Below, piece by piece: positions 9,652 through 17,673 of a DNA stretch of 35,705 bases. The notes beneath the pieces are model-generated. The model searched no databases and had not been told where the DNA came from. It saw only the letters and a list, made by a program, of their open reading frames with translations. A program made the translations under genes and the position numbers. This DNA is from Dehalococcoidia bacterium UBA1222. Its GTDB lineage: Bacteria > Chloroflexota > Dehalococcoidia > Dehalococcoidales > UBA1222. Positions within the stretch are counted from its first letter, which is position 1. Every line of letters starts with the position of its first letter. The DNA lies in NCBI GenBank assembly GCA_002309415.1, contig DBXC01000007.1:104210-139914 (forward strand), written 5' to 3'.

Positions 9652-9679
9652 AAGAAAGTGGGGTTTGGCCCACTTTCTT
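9652..9679 (-). promoter_or_regulatory. nusA leader hairpin
   Basis: A perfect 11-bp inverted repeat (arms 9652-9662 and 9669-9679, loop 9663-9668) lies in the nusA 5' leader, ending about 6 nt upstream of the ribosome-binding site. It is not followed by a long U run, so it looks like a leader structure rather than a simple terminator. It could tune translation or serve as a NusA or RNase target. Confidence 0.55.
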
Positions 9680-9704
9680 ATAAGCATAATCAAGTTATGG
9701 ACGT

Positions 9705-9733
9705 AGTATAACATAAGATCTGCTTAAGCACAA
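9705..9733 (-). promoter_or_regulatory. nusA operon promoter
   Basis: On the minus strand TTGTGC (9728-9733), a 17-nt spacer and TATACT (9705-9710) form a sigma-70-type promoter. TG one base before the -10 makes it an extended -10. Transcription would begin near 9698, giving a 64-nt leader that contains the hairpin at 9652-9679. The -35 overlaps the end of the terminator A-tract for the upstream surface-protein gene. Confidence 0.55.
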
Positions 9734-9766
9734 AAAAAAAGAGAGCCTCACGAGAGGCTCTCTTTT
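9732..9766 (-). terminator. terminator of the surface-protein gene
   Basis: A 9-bp GC-rich stem (arms 9741-9749 and 9754-9762, loop ACGA) is flanked by A's on the left and T's on the right. Read on the minus strand, it is followed by nine U's, a strong intrinsic terminator just after the 1117-residue surface protein. The short U run on the other side could also stop plus-strand transcription. Confidence 0.9.
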
Positions 9767-9790
9767 AGTTACACAACTAAAGTGCAGTTA

Positions 9791-12700
9791 CTATGCTACG
9801 CGTCGAGTTCGAACGATAAGAACGATGACTGCGATGCAGAGGATTGCACCGATTGCGATGATGACCCAGATGTAGATAGGAGTGGAAGCTTTTTCAGCGC
9901 CACCGTTATCAATGGTGTAGGTAGGAACAGTTACAGTAAGGGTATCAGGTTCGCAAACGAGTGAGTAATCTTTCTCGGTAACGGTGACCTGAGGAGGTAC
10001 GCTGATGGTGTAGGTAGGAACAGTGATGACAGGAGCAGCGCCGCCGCCTTCACCAACCTGGTAAGGTGAATTCTCAACGGTGGAGAAGACGATGGTGGAC
10101 CATTCACCGATTGCATCTTCAGTGACTGCTCGGACACGGACTGCATAAGCAGTGTTGTAGTCGAGAACAGGTGAGTATGAATATCTGTAGTAGCCAGCAC
10201 CGATCTGCTGATCATAACCTTCAACTGCATTGGCTTTAGGAATGAAGATGGTAGAAGCCTTGTCTAAGGCAGCATTGGGATCACCGTTGCCATCATAGAC
10301 AGCGATCTGAAGTTCATGATCGTAAGCAGCATACATGTCATCGTTGGAAGGAAGGAGATCCATCCAGACGATCTGTGCACTGTCGGCCTGTTCATAGGTG
10401 TAACCGGTGGAAGGAGTGATGTAGAGAGGACCGGCGAGAGGAGTACCAACTTTGTTGTTGGGGTTGGCATAAGCGAAGGAGAAGACAGGATGGATGGTGG
10501 TGGTGGTGGAGTAACCTTCGATAGCCCAAACATTGTAGTACCAAACTTCAGAAGCACCAGCGCCGATAGTGATTTCGGTCAAGGTGGTAACAGTTGCGAG
10601 CTCAATGGCTCCGGCATCGAAACCGGCGAAGTCATTTGCGAAATCGAAATCAGTTACGGAAGCGAGGACCATCTTGCTCCATACGTTGTCAGCAAGGATG
10701 ACATATGCATAGGCATTGTCCATTGCATCCCAGGAGAATTTGATGGTGTAGTTACCGGCAGAGATCTTGTTGACGTCAGCCTTGAGACCAGTGCCATGAT
10801 CGTTCATGGTATCGATGTACTTGTAGACACCATCAACGTTCTGAGCCCAGAGGACGTTATCGGTACCGCTCTTGGTCAACCAAATCTGGTGAACAGGAGC
10901 AGTGAAGCCGCCGTCTTCAGTGAGGTATTCAGTGATATCGGAGAAGATACCATCAGTACCGCGGAGTCGGAGAACGGTGTTGGATTCAACAACGTAAACC
11001 ATACCGGTACCTTCGGAATCGAGACCGGAACCATAAGCATCGGCAACGATATCGGTGCCAAGGACCTGAGGACCATAGGCAACCCATTTCTTGCCATTGT
11101 AGTAGTAAACCTGGTTGATGTCATCGCCAGTCTTGCTATCAGTCATAGCGAAGTCGGCAACAACATAAGGAACGCCAGCGAATGCGATGGATGCAGAACC
11201 ATCTTCAGCGTCGGTGTTACCCTTCTTGACGGTGGAAGGAGTCCAAGTCTTGCCATCGGTGGAGGAAAGTGCAGTGACTTCAGCTTTGCCACCAGAAATC
11301 TTGACGGCAACGGCATACCATTTGCCATCGACCATGATAAGGTCAGTAACAGTGCCGACCTTGTCATTCTTGATGTAGGTCCACTTCTGGCCACCATTTT
11401 CGGTAACACAGATGTAACCATTGTCAGCTACGACTAAGCTGGACTTGCTGATAGGATACCATGCGGTAACACCAACAGGAGTGCCAGGGTAGCCATTGCC
11501 ATAAGAATAGCGCATCTCATTAAATGAGAGACCATTGTTTTCAGAAGTGTAGATGGGGCTGTATTTAGGAGTAGCATCACCACGAGCACCAACTTCAGCG
11601 ATGTAAAGAGTGCCATCGGCAGCAACTTCGAGATCAAGTTCGCCGAGGTCGGAAGTGGTTTCGATAGTGCACTTTACACGTTCCCAGTAACCGCTGATGT
11701 TTCTCCAGAGGATACCAGGAGTAAGAACATAGATGTCACCGGCAACATCAAGGATTCGTCCAAGAGGTTCGCCGATCATAGAGATCTGGATGAAGGTGTC
11801 ACAGAAGTCAGTAGTGAGAGAGACACCACAGTCAGTGCCGCCAGCGGTACCGGCTAATGCACGGCCATTAGCAGCATAGTTGGAAAGCAGGAGGACATAA
11901 GCCCAATCAAAACCGATAGGATTGATAGTGGCTTCTTTATAGATACCGTCTTCAGTGTGAAGAACAACGGCGCCGGGTTCATCATCCATCCAGGCACCGC
12001 CGACTACAACGATATTGTCTTCGGAAGTACCGACACCAGTAACGTTGGTAACAGCAATAAGGCGAGTATCATCAATGAATTCATATGCAGAAGCGGTCTC
12101 GGTGACACGGAATACGGGGTTGAGAGCACCTGCAGTGTTGTGGATAGATGCATATGCAACACCAGCGGTGGCATAGTCATCAGGGAGCCAGATGGAACCG
12201 CCGTCGATATCGGTGAGTTCAGTGGTGGTGACGACGACATCTTTAGAACCGGTCTGGTTCCAGCGATACTGATTGTATCGTTTGGTGAGGATAACTTCAT
12301 CGCCGATCAGTACGAGAGCGATGACGCCCTGCTTGGAAACATAGGTAGAAGCGTCTGCCTTGACGACAAGGACAGAAGTGGTTTCTGCAGTTACATCAAT
12401 GCCATGATTCTCGAAGACCTGGGTCTTATCCCATCGGCCAGTACCATTGACAGTTTCGAGGATATAGACATCATATTCAGTACCGGCTAAGAGAACTTCT
12501 TTGCCGTTGCTGTAGATGTAATCGATGGTCTTGATAGGAGTGTCATCTGCAACAGCAGCCTGCTGAGCAGTATCGACGTAGAGGTCACGAACGACGACCC
12601 AAGTCTTGCCGCCATCGGTGGTTACATAAATGTTCTTACCATCGGTGAAGTAGACGCTGTCAGCAAGAGCGTTGGATGCGACGATGTCAGCGCAACCGAA

Positions 12701-13144
12701 TTCGGAATAGTTTTCATAGATAGCATCTTCGAAACCGGTCTTGCATTTGGTCCAAGTTCGGCCTTCGTTGACGGTCTTGAAGACGGCCAAAGTGCTTCGG
12801 GTTTCAGTATAAGTTGCGGGGGTTACGGAAGCGCCAGGGGCACCTTCGAAGACCTCTGCGATTGCATAGATGGCGGATTCATCAAGATTGTAGACCATCT
12901 TGATGATCTTATTGAACTGAACACTGCCATCGCTGTAGTTGGGATATTTTTCAATATCGCCGCTGACTACATAGGTGTAGGTAGCAGGTAAATCGATACC
13001 ATACCAGGCCTGTTCGCAAGGTTCAGACTGGATATTGTTAAGAGGTCCAGTGCTGAGTGCGGAAGCAGGAGCGCCAACTACAAACAAGCTTGCAGCAATT
13101 GCAAGTGTGAGCAGTACACTCATTACCTTATTTAATTTTTTCAT
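9791..13144 (-). CDS. Asp-box (BNR) repeat surface protein, S-layer candidate
   Basis: A 1117-residue exported protein. A signal peptide (MKKLNK, then a hydrophobic core, cleavage likely after APASA at residue 29) is followed by a long beta-rich ectodomain and a C-terminal membrane anchor at about 1090-1111 ending RTRRVA. Asp-box turns of the S-x-D-x-G-x-T-W type recur, for example TVNEGRTW (124-131), TTDGGKTW (175-182), ENGGQKW and STDGKTW, pointing to a beta-propeller. The region before the anchor looks like fibronectin-type strands. I see no sialidase catalytic set. A BNR-repeat protein is, to my recollection, the abundant S-layer-type protein of Dehalococcoides, so a cell-surface layer role is likely. 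AGGAGA precedes the ATG. Confidence 0.85.
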   Translation of the reverse strand: MKKLNKVMSVLLTLAIAASLFVVGAPASALSTGPLNNIQSEPCEQAWYGIDLPATYTYVVSGDIEKYPNYSDGSVQFNKIIKMVYNLDESAIYAIAEVFEGAPGASVTPATYTETRSTLAVFKTVNEGRTWTKCKTGFEDAIYENYSEFGCADIVASNALADSVYFTDGKNIYVTTDGGKTWVVVRDLYVDTAQQAAVADDTPIKTIDYIYSNGKEVLLAGTEYDVYILETVNGTGRWDKTQVFENHGIDVTAETTSVLVVKADASTYVSKQGVIALVLIGDEVILTKRYNQYRWNQTGSKDVVVTTTELTDIDGGSIWLPDDYATAGVAYASIHNTAGALNPVFRVTETASAYEFIDDTRLIAVTNVTGVGTSEDNIVVVGGAWMDDEPGAVVLHTEDGIYKEATINPIGFDWAYVLLLSNYAANGRALAGTAGGTDCGVSLTTDFCDTFIQISMIGEPLGRILDVAGDIYVLTPGILWRNISGYWERVKCTIETTSDLGELDLEVAADGTLYIAEVGARGDATPKYSPIYTSENNGLSFNEMRYSYGNGYPGTPVGVTAWYPISKSSLVVADNGYICVTENGGQKWTYIKNDKVGTVTDLIMVDGKWYAVAVKISGGKAEVTALSSTDGKTWTPSTVKKGNTDAEDGSASIAFAGVPYVVADFAMTDSKTGDDINQVYYYNGKKWVAYGPQVLGTDIVADAYGSGLDSEGTGMVYVVESNTVLRLRGTDGIFSDITEYLTEDGGFTAPVHQIWLTKSGTDNVLWAQNVDGVYKYIDTMNDHGTGLKADVNKISAGNYTIKFSWDAMDNAYAYVILADNVWSKMVLASVTDFDFANDFAGFDAGAIELATVTTLTEITIGAGASEVWYYNVWAIEGYSTTTTIHPVFSFAYANPNNKVGTPLAGPLYITPSTGYTYEQADSAQIVWMDLLPSNDDMYAAYDHELQIAVYDGNGDPNAALDKASTIFIPKANAVEGYDQQIGAGYYRYSYSPVLDYNTAYAVRVRAVTEDAIGEWSTIVFSTVENSPYQVGEGGGAAPVITVPTYTISVPPQVTVTEKDYSLVCEPDTLTVTVPTYTIDNGGAEKASTPIYIWVIIAIGAILCIAVIVLIVRTRRVA

Positions 13145-13298
13145 TTTTATATATATCTCCTAAAAGTATGCACTCCCTACCCTCTGGGTAGTTCATGCGG
13201 TAAAAGCAAAAGTTAAAACCCTATTGTGCCCGCGTTTAGTTTGGACCGCTCTTTCCACGTACAGACGCACCACCTCCCTTTTAGATGTAGTTACGCCT
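13145..13298 (-). promoter_or_regulatory. long 5' leader of the surface-protein gene
   Basis: The predicted transcript starts near 13292, leaving about 148 nt before the ATG. Close to the 5' end is a strong ribosome-binding sequence, AAGGGAGGTG (13271-13280). An open frame starting GTG at 13270 and ending TGA at 13193 (25 codons) follows it. A hairpin (CTACCC/GGGTAG, 13177-13191) stands before the gene's own AGGAGA. Long stable leaders are known for S-layer mRNAs, and a 5'-end Shine-Dalgarno can act as an mRNA stabiliser. Confidence 0.45.
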
Positions 13299-13327
13299 AT
13301 AATAAATGCATCGTCAAGGTTTGTCAA
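13299..13327 (-). promoter_or_regulatory. strong sigma-70 promoter of the surface-protein gene
   Basis: On the minus strand TTGACA (13322-13327), a 17-nt spacer and TATTAT (13299-13304) form a near-consensus housekeeping promoter, suiting an abundant surface protein. Two other TTGAC pentamers lie within 30 nt and may confuse start-site prediction. Confidence 0.75.
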
Positions 13328-13354
13328 CACCCACTGTCAAAATTTTTTCACGAT

Positions 13355-13383
13355 TTGTGATAACTGAACAAAGAGACGATAAT
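13355..13383 (+). promoter_or_regulatory. promoter of the acyltransferase gene
   Basis: TTGTGA (13355-13360), a 17-nt spacer and GATAAT (13378-13383) are correctly placed for transcription from about 13390, 26 nt before the ATG at 13416. It is back-to-back with the surface-protein promoter, the two -35 boxes being about 27 nt apart. Confidence 0.6.
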
Positions 13384-13415
13384 ACTGTTAATCTAAGATA
13401 AGGATTCTTCTATAT

Positions 13416-14417
13416 ATGGAAAGAGACAACAGCATATCATTCTTGCGTGTATTAGCAATGCTGATGATCATCCTGTGTCATCTGTCTATCTATTTCGATC
13501 TCTGGATCGCCCAGATATTCAACGCCGGTGTTTACGTATTTCTCCTGATATCCGGATATCTATACAGTAATAAGGCCATCGCACCTGCATCAAAATGGTT
13601 CTTTCATAGATGGATTAAGATCTGCGTTCCGGTCCTGATCTTTGTCGTACTTGTTGTCATCTATGAAGCAGCCATCATGAATGACTTCCCATCAGGTAAA
13701 GATCTAATTCTCTTTGGACTCAACCTGCAAGGACTGCATTGGATCATCCCCTACATCCCCGGTGTCGATGAGGCTGGCGCACTCGGCGGACTGACACACC
13801 TGTGGTTCATCACCGTAATCATGATCTGTTACCTGATGCTCATAGCCATCAAAAGGATCGAGAATAAGACCAGTATAAACAATAAGATAGTCATCCCGGT
13901 AATCCTACTCGTCTTTATACTCCTAGGTTTACTAAGAGTAAACGTCCTGCCTCTGGCATGTTTCTATATCGGCTACGTATCAGGCAAGAATAGTTCAATC
14001 ATCTCAAAGAAGAACTACCTGTTCCTTACCACTGGAATGATCATAGCTTTGGCTGCCAGATTTGTAATCAGACGGTTCGCGGATGATACGGCGTTATATG
14101 ACGTAGTTACAGTCCATTTATCCCACCTGGTTCTGGCCCTTTGGATCTTCCATGCTGTCAGACTAATAACAGTACATATCAAACTGGTCAGCAACATCGC
14201 ACAGAGCAAGTTCGTCTTCTGGTGTGACCAGGCTTCCTTATTTATATATATAACTCACGACTACTTTCTATCAGAACAGTTCGGACTTAAAGATCTTGTC
14301 TACAGGACTCCCGCACAAGTATTGCTGTTCTTTGCATTGAGCATCATTACCGCTATCGGACTAAAGTTCCTATGTGAACTGAACTCCAAGAAAACCCCTG
14401 CCCTTATAAAAAAATAG
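13416..14417 (+). CDS. acyltransferase family 3 membrane protein
   Basis: A 333-residue polytopic membrane protein of the acyltransferase-3 family, which moves acetyl or other acyl groups onto surface sugars or lipids. The diagnostic N-terminus is SFLRVLAMLMIILCHLS, with the conserved Arg11 and His22. About ten hydrophobic helices follow, and GLTHLWFITVIMICYLM (near 125-145) is the usual helix 4 region. AAGGA lies about 11 nt upstream of the ATG. It is divergent from the surface-protein gene, so modification of surface glycans is plausible. The stop codon runs into the left arm of the rplL terminator. Substrate unknown. Confidence 0.85.
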   Translation: MERDNSISFLRVLAMLMIILCHLSIYFDLWIAQIFNAGVYVFLLISGYLYSNKAIAPASKWFFHRWIKICVPVLIFVVLVVIYEAAIMNDFPSGKDLILFGLNLQGLHWIIPYIPGVDEAGALGGLTHLWFITVIMICYLMLIAIKRIENKTSINNKIVIPVILLVFILLGLLRVNVLPLACFYIGYVSGKNSSIISKKNYLFLTTGMIIALAARFVIRRFADDTALYDVVTVHLSHLVLALWIFHAVRLITVHIKLVSNIAQSKFVFWCDQASLFIYITHDYFLSEQFGLKDLVYRTPAQVLLFFALSIITAIGLKFLCELNSKKTPALIKK

Positions 14418-14443
14418 GGATGGCCATTTCTGACCATCCCTAT
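14405..14443 (-). terminator. terminator of the ribosomal-protein operon
   Basis: A 10-bp stem (14414-14423 with 14434-14443) read on the minus strand is followed by seven U's, a strong intrinsic terminator about 27 nt after rplL. On the plus strand it follows the acyltransferase stop but has only a weak T run, so it is at best a partial plus-strand terminator. Confidence 0.85.
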
Positions 14444-14469
14444 CATTATTCAGTCTAACTGTCTAAAGA

Positions 14470-14853
14470 CTATTGAAGTTCAACAGTAGCGCCGACTTCT
14501 TCAAGCTTAGCCTTGGCAGCAGTAGCATCTTCCTTGCTGACGCCTTCTTTGACGACTTTAGGAGCGCCTTCAACGAGATCCTTGGATTCTTTGAGGCCGA
14601 GACCGGTAAGTTCACGGACGATTCGGATGACGTTGATCTTGTTGTCACCAGCAGCCTTGAGGACGACGTTGAATTCGGTCTTTTCTTCTTCTGCAGGAGC
14701 AGCAGCACCAGCAGCGGCACCACCGGCAACCATTACAGGAGCAGCAGCGCTGACGCCGAATGCTTCTTCGATTGCTTTGACAAGGTCATTGAGTTCAATG
14801 ACTGACATTTCTTTGATTGCTTCGATAAATTCTTCAGTAGTAAATTTAGCCAT
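14470..14853 (-). CDS. rplL: 50S ribosomal protein L7/L12
   Basis: A 127-residue L7/L12 stalk protein that recruits translational GTPases. The N-terminal dimerisation helix ([20 protein letters not shown]) is followed by the Ala/Gly/Pro-rich hinge ([15 protein letters not shown]) and the C-terminal domain [22 protein letters not shown] with [10 protein letters not shown]. Length is normal for the family. It lies 25 nt after rplJ and is the last gene of the tuf-to-rplL operon before the terminator at 14405-14443. Confidence 0.98.
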   Translation of the reverse strand: MAKFTTEEFIEAIKEMSVIELNDLVKAIEEAFGVSAAAPVMVAGGAAAGAAAPAEEEKTEFNVVLKAAGDNKINVIRIVRELTGLGLKESKDLVEGAPKVVKEGVSKEDATAAKAKLEEVGATVELQ

Positions 14854-14878
14854 TTTATTATTCCTTATTAATTATTTA

Positions 14879-15373
14879 TTATGCCTGGGCTTCTAACTGT
14901 TCTCGGCGTGCATTCAATGCGATAGCCAAAGAACGGACTGGGCTCTGTAATAAGTATGCGATCAAGAAGTGTGCCTGTTCCTTTGAAGGAAGTTTGGCAT
15001 AGACCTTGACGTCTTCGGGGGTCAACCACTGATCAGGAAGGAAACCGCCGATAATCTCCATCTGAATACCAGATGATGTGATGTAATCGGACATGACCTT
15101 CATAGGGGCGACCAGATCCTCGTGGCCGATAGCGATAGCGATAGGACCATCGAGTTTTTCAGCGATATCATCATGACCCAATGCAGCCATTGCGCGGCGT
15201 ACAAAAGTGTTCTTAACGACTTTATACTCGATGTTGTTCTCTCGGAGCTTATGTCGTAATGAAACCAGGTCAGGAGTCTTGATGCCCTGATAGCTTGTTA
15301 CTACAGCAGATTCGAAACCAGTCAATGAGCTCTGGATCTCGTCGATCTTCTGTGCTTTAACATTCTTTCTCAT
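14879..15373 (-). CDS. rplJ: 50S ribosomal protein L10
   Basis: A 164-residue L10, the base of the ribosomal stalk that binds 23S rRNA and L7/L12 dimers. The sequence MRKNVKAQKIDEIQSSLTGFESAV and VVKNTFVRRAMAALGHD match the rRNA-binding domain, and the C-terminal helix LLQSPVRSLAIALNARREQLE binds L7/L12. AGGAGG is ideally placed before the ATG, directly behind the attenuator at 15393-15427. Expression is presumably controlled by the L10 leader upstream. Confidence 0.98.
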   Translation of the reverse strand: MRKNVKAQKIDEIQSSLTGFESAVVTSYQGIKTPDLVSLRHKLRENNIEYKVVKNTFVRRAMAALGHDDIAEKLDGPIAIAIGHEDLVAPMKVMSDYITSSGIQMEIIGGFLPDQWLTPEDVKVYAKLPSKEQAHFLIAYLLQSPVRSLAIALNARREQLEAQA

Positions 15374-15392
15374 TAAGTATTCACCTCCTCAT

Positions 15393-15427
15393 AAAAAAAG
15401 TCCTTGCGGGGAATGGCGCAAGGACTT
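15393..15427 (-). terminator. intrinsic terminator/attenuator before rplJ
   Basis: An 11-bp stem (arms 15398-15408 and 15417-15427) is followed on the minus strand by seven U's, sitting between the L10 leader and the rplJ ribosome-binding site. Premature termination here would uncouple rplJL from rplKA. Confidence 0.85.
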
Positions 15428-15468
15428 CTATAGAAACCAATCACATTTGAGAGATAATGTAATTTGTT

Positions 15469-15531
15469 CGTTTTATCCTCGGTAGGCCATCCATTAAGTC
15501 GTTCCCGACACCCACTGTCTTAAGATAACGG
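15469..15531 (-). promoter_or_regulatory. ribosomal protein L10 leader RNA
   Basis: The minus strand carries the hallmark elements of the L10 leader: a GACAGTGGGTGTC segment, GACTTAATG, and CCTACCGAGG, closed by an outer pairing of CGTTATC with GATAAAACG. In many bacteria this RNA binds L10 or the L10-L12 complex and represses rplJL. It lies in the 182-nt gap between rplA and rplJ, upstream of an attenuator. Confidence 0.8.
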
Positions 15532-15555
15532 ATATTCTGTTGTTAAAAGGGTAAC

Positions 15556-16269
15556 CTAGTCTACCTTGAGATCACATGCAAGTCGGGTGTCGACTGCGAT
15601 GCCGGGACCCATGGTAGTCTTGACAAATACGCTCTTGACGTACTGACCTTTGGCACCAGCCGGTTTGGCATGGACAACGGCTTCCATCAGAGCAGCCATA
15701 TTGGTATAGAGCTTGTCGACATCGAAAGAAGCTTTGCCGATGACGACATGGATGATGGCCTGTCGGTCGAGTTTGTATTCGACACGACCTTTGCGGGCAT
15801 CATCGATAGCTCGGGCGAGATCATTAGGTGCGACTACAGTGCCTGCTTTGGGATTAGGCATAAGACCTTTTCTACCAAGGACCTTACCCAGTTTACCAAC
15901 TTTGCCCATCATATCAGGGGTAGCGATGGCAACATCAAAATCAAGCCAACCTTCGGAGATCTTAGCAATGATCTCGTCAGATCCAGCGTAGTCAGCGCCA
16001 GCTGCCAGAGCAGCTTTCTCGGCATCGCCTGCTGCGAATACCAAGATCTTAACTTCCTTGCCCAAGCCGGCAGGGAGCAGTGCGACACCGCGGACCTGTT
16101 GGTTTGCCTGACGGGGATCAAGTCCCATTCGTAAGTGCATTTCAACGGTCTCATCGAATTTCGCACAAGCTGCCTTCTTAGCCAGCTCAAGTGCTTCTTT
16201 AGGTTCGTAGAGTTTACCCTTTTCTACGAGCTTAAGTGCTTCAATGTGTTTCTTACCGTATTTAGCCAT
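15556..16269 (-). CDS. rplA: 50S ribosomal protein L1
   Basis: A 237-residue L1, which binds 23S rRNA at the E-site stalk and often represses its own operon. The N-terminus [23 protein letters not shown] and the motifs [21 protein letters not shown] and [23 protein letters not shown] are diagnostic. It begins one nucleotide after rplK ends, implying coupled translation. The 182 nt after it hold the L10 leader and attenuator. Confidence 0.98.
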   Translation of the reverse strand: MAKYGKKHIEALKLVEKGKLYEPKEALELAKKAACAKFDETVEMHLRMGLDPRQANQQVRGVALLPAGLGKEVKILVFAAGDAEKAALAAGADYAGSDEIIAKISEGWLDFDVAIATPDMMGKVGKLGKVLGRKGLMPNPKAGTVVAPNDLARAIDDARKGRVEYKLDRQAIIHVVIGKASFDVDKLYTNMAALMEAVVHAKPAGAKGQYVKSVFVKTTMGPGIAVDTRLACDLKVD

Positions 16270-16270
16270 T

Positions 16271-16696
16271 TTAGTCTTCTACCTTTACACCCATGCTGCG
16301 TGCGGTACCAGCAACAGCTCGTTCCGCAGCTTCGATATCGTTGGCATTGGCATCTTTTGCTTTCTGCTCAGCGATGTTGCGCAGCATCTCTTTAGTTAAA
16401 ACCAGAGGTTCATCATGACCCGGCTTGCCATTGGCCTTCTCAACGCCTAAAGCTTTCTTGATGAGGTCAGTGGTGGGAGGAGTCTTGCAGATGAACGTGA
16501 AAGATCGGTCAGCGTAGACAGTGATTTCAACAGGAACGATGGAACCGACCTGATTAGCGGTCTTCTCATTGTATTCCTTGCAGAAACCCATGATGTTGAC
16601 GCCGTGCTGACCTAACGCAGGACCAATCGGAGGGGCAGGATTTGCCTGTCCGGCTGGAATCTGCAGTTTGATTATAGCCGCAACTTTCTTCGCCAC
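16271..16696 (-). CDS. rplK: 50S ribosomal protein L11
   Basis: A 141-residue L11, part of the GTPase-associated centre with L10 and 23S rRNA. The start [29 protein letters not shown] uses a GTG codon, with AGGAGA about 10 nt upstream. The C-terminal rRNA-binding domain includes [12 protein letters not shown]. It follows nusG by 37 nt and abuts rplA. Confidence 0.98.
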   Translation of the reverse strand: MAKKVAAIIKLQIPAGQANPAPPIGPALGQHGVNIMGFCKEYNEKTANQVGSIVPVEITVYADRSFTFICKTPPTTDLIKKALGVEKANGKPGHDEPLVLTKEMLRNIAEQKAKDANANDIEAAERAVAGTARSMGVKVED

Positions 16697-16733
16697 TTTA
16701 ATTAATTCTCCTGTAAAACTAGAGATCTATATA

Positions 16734-17267
16734 CTAGATCTTTTCTACCTGCATAAAATCCAATTCAACGGGGGTCTCACGACCGAAGAGAGAGAGCATG
16801 ACTCGTACCCTGCCCTTCTCTGAGTCGATGTCGCTGACACTGCCGATGAATTCCGCGAACGGACCATCGGTAATGCGGACACTTTCACCCTCTTTGAATC
16901 CGACTTCGATACGGGGTTCCTCGGCATTCATCTGACGGAAGATTTCTTCATACTCTTCCTCAGATAAGGGAATCGGTCCGTCATCGCCGGAGACGAATCC
17001 AGTAACTCCCGAGGTATTGCGGACGATGGCCCAGGATGCGTCATTCATTCTCATCTTGACCAAGATATAACTTGGCAGGATCTTGCTGACGACCTCGACT
17101 TTCTTGCCGCCCTGTATCTTTGTTTTTGTTTCTTCCGGAATGATGTATTCCTCGATGTCGCCATCCTGATCAAGGGATGAGCGTCGAAGATCGAGAGATT
17201 CAATCACTCTCTTCTCGTATCCAGAGTAGGTATGAACGACATACCATTTGAATTCGTTATCGGTCAT
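16734..17267 (-). CDS. nusG: transcription termination/antitermination factor NusG
   Basis: A 177-residue NusG linking RNA polymerase to termination factors and the ribosome. The NGN domain begins FKWYVVHTYSGYEKRV, and the C-terminal KOW domain contains VRITDGPFAEFIGSVSDID and FGRETPVELDFMQVEKI. Length is normal. GAGGAAG, overlapping the region of the secE stop, precedes the ATG. The gene sits between secE and rplK in the standard order. Confidence 0.97.
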   Translation of the reverse strand: MTDNEFKWYVVHTYSGYEKRVIESLDLRRSSLDQDGDIEEYIIPEETKTKIQGGKKVEVVSKILPSYILVKMRMNDASWAIVRNTSGVTGFVSGDDGPIPLSEEEYEEIFRQMNAEEPRIEVGFKEGESVRITDGPFAEFIGSVSDIDSEKGRVRVMLSLFGRETPVELDFMQVEKI

Positions 17268-17275
17268 ATCTTCCT

Positions 17276-17479
17276 CTAGCCAAGTAATACAGTGTTAACG
17301 AACCATGCAAAGACGTAATCGAGACCGCCTAAGACGAGACCCATTACGACAGAGACCAGCAACACCAAACCGGTGAGGTACATGGCCTCCTTTTTGGTAG
17401 GCCATGTAACCTTTTTAAGCTCTGCTATTACTCTACTTGGAAGCGATGGTCGCTTTTTATTTTCTTCCGGTTTTGCCAT
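17276..17479 (-). CDS. secE: preprotein translocase subunit SecE
   Basis: A 67-residue, single-helix SecE that clamps SecY in the translocon. RVIAELKKVTWPTKKEA is the conserved amphipathic helix and hinge, followed by one membrane span at about residues 38-62. This is the short form usual outside Enterobacteria. AAGGA lies about 11 nt before the ATG. Confidence 0.96.
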   Translation of the reverse strand: MAKPEENKKRPSLPSRVIAELKKVTWPTKKEAMYLTGLVLLVSVVMGLVLGGLDYVFAWFVNTVLLG

Positions 17480-17503
17480 TAAATTAATTCCTTACTTGTG
17501 AAC

Positions 17504-17671
17504 CTACTTTGATTCACGATGCAGAGTCTGCTTGCCACATCGGGGACAGAACTTCTTCAGTTCAAGTCTCTGAGTGTCGTTCCTACGGTTCTTTTCAGAG
17601 CTGTAGTTGCGTTCCTGGCATTCAGTACAAGCGAGACTGATGATTATTCTTGTTTCTGTTTTCTTAGACAT
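17504..17671 (-). CDS. rpmG: 50S ribosomal protein L33
   Basis: A 55-residue L33, translated from ATG at 17669-17671 to TAG at 17504-17506. It reads [18 protein letters not shown] and ends [15 protein letters not shown]. The two CxxC pairs (CTEC, CPRC) mark the zinc-binding form. It sits 2 nt after tuf and 24 nt before secE, the usual place for rpmG in this operon. Confidence 0.95.
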   Translation of the reverse strand: MSKKTETRIIISLACTECQERNYSSEKNRRNDTQRLELKKFCPRCGKQTLHRESK

Positions 17672-17673
17672 AA

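Noticed and set aside
10316..11437. Long open frame (373 codons) antisense to the surface-protein gene
   Set aside because: It is the mirror of biased codon use in the repeat-rich gene, has no ribosome-binding site and resembles no family.
13320..15520. Shared string CACCCACTGTC upstream of the surface-protein gene and in the L10 leader
   Set aside because: Eleven bases in unrelated contexts; one is explained by the L10 leader structure, so likely coincidence.
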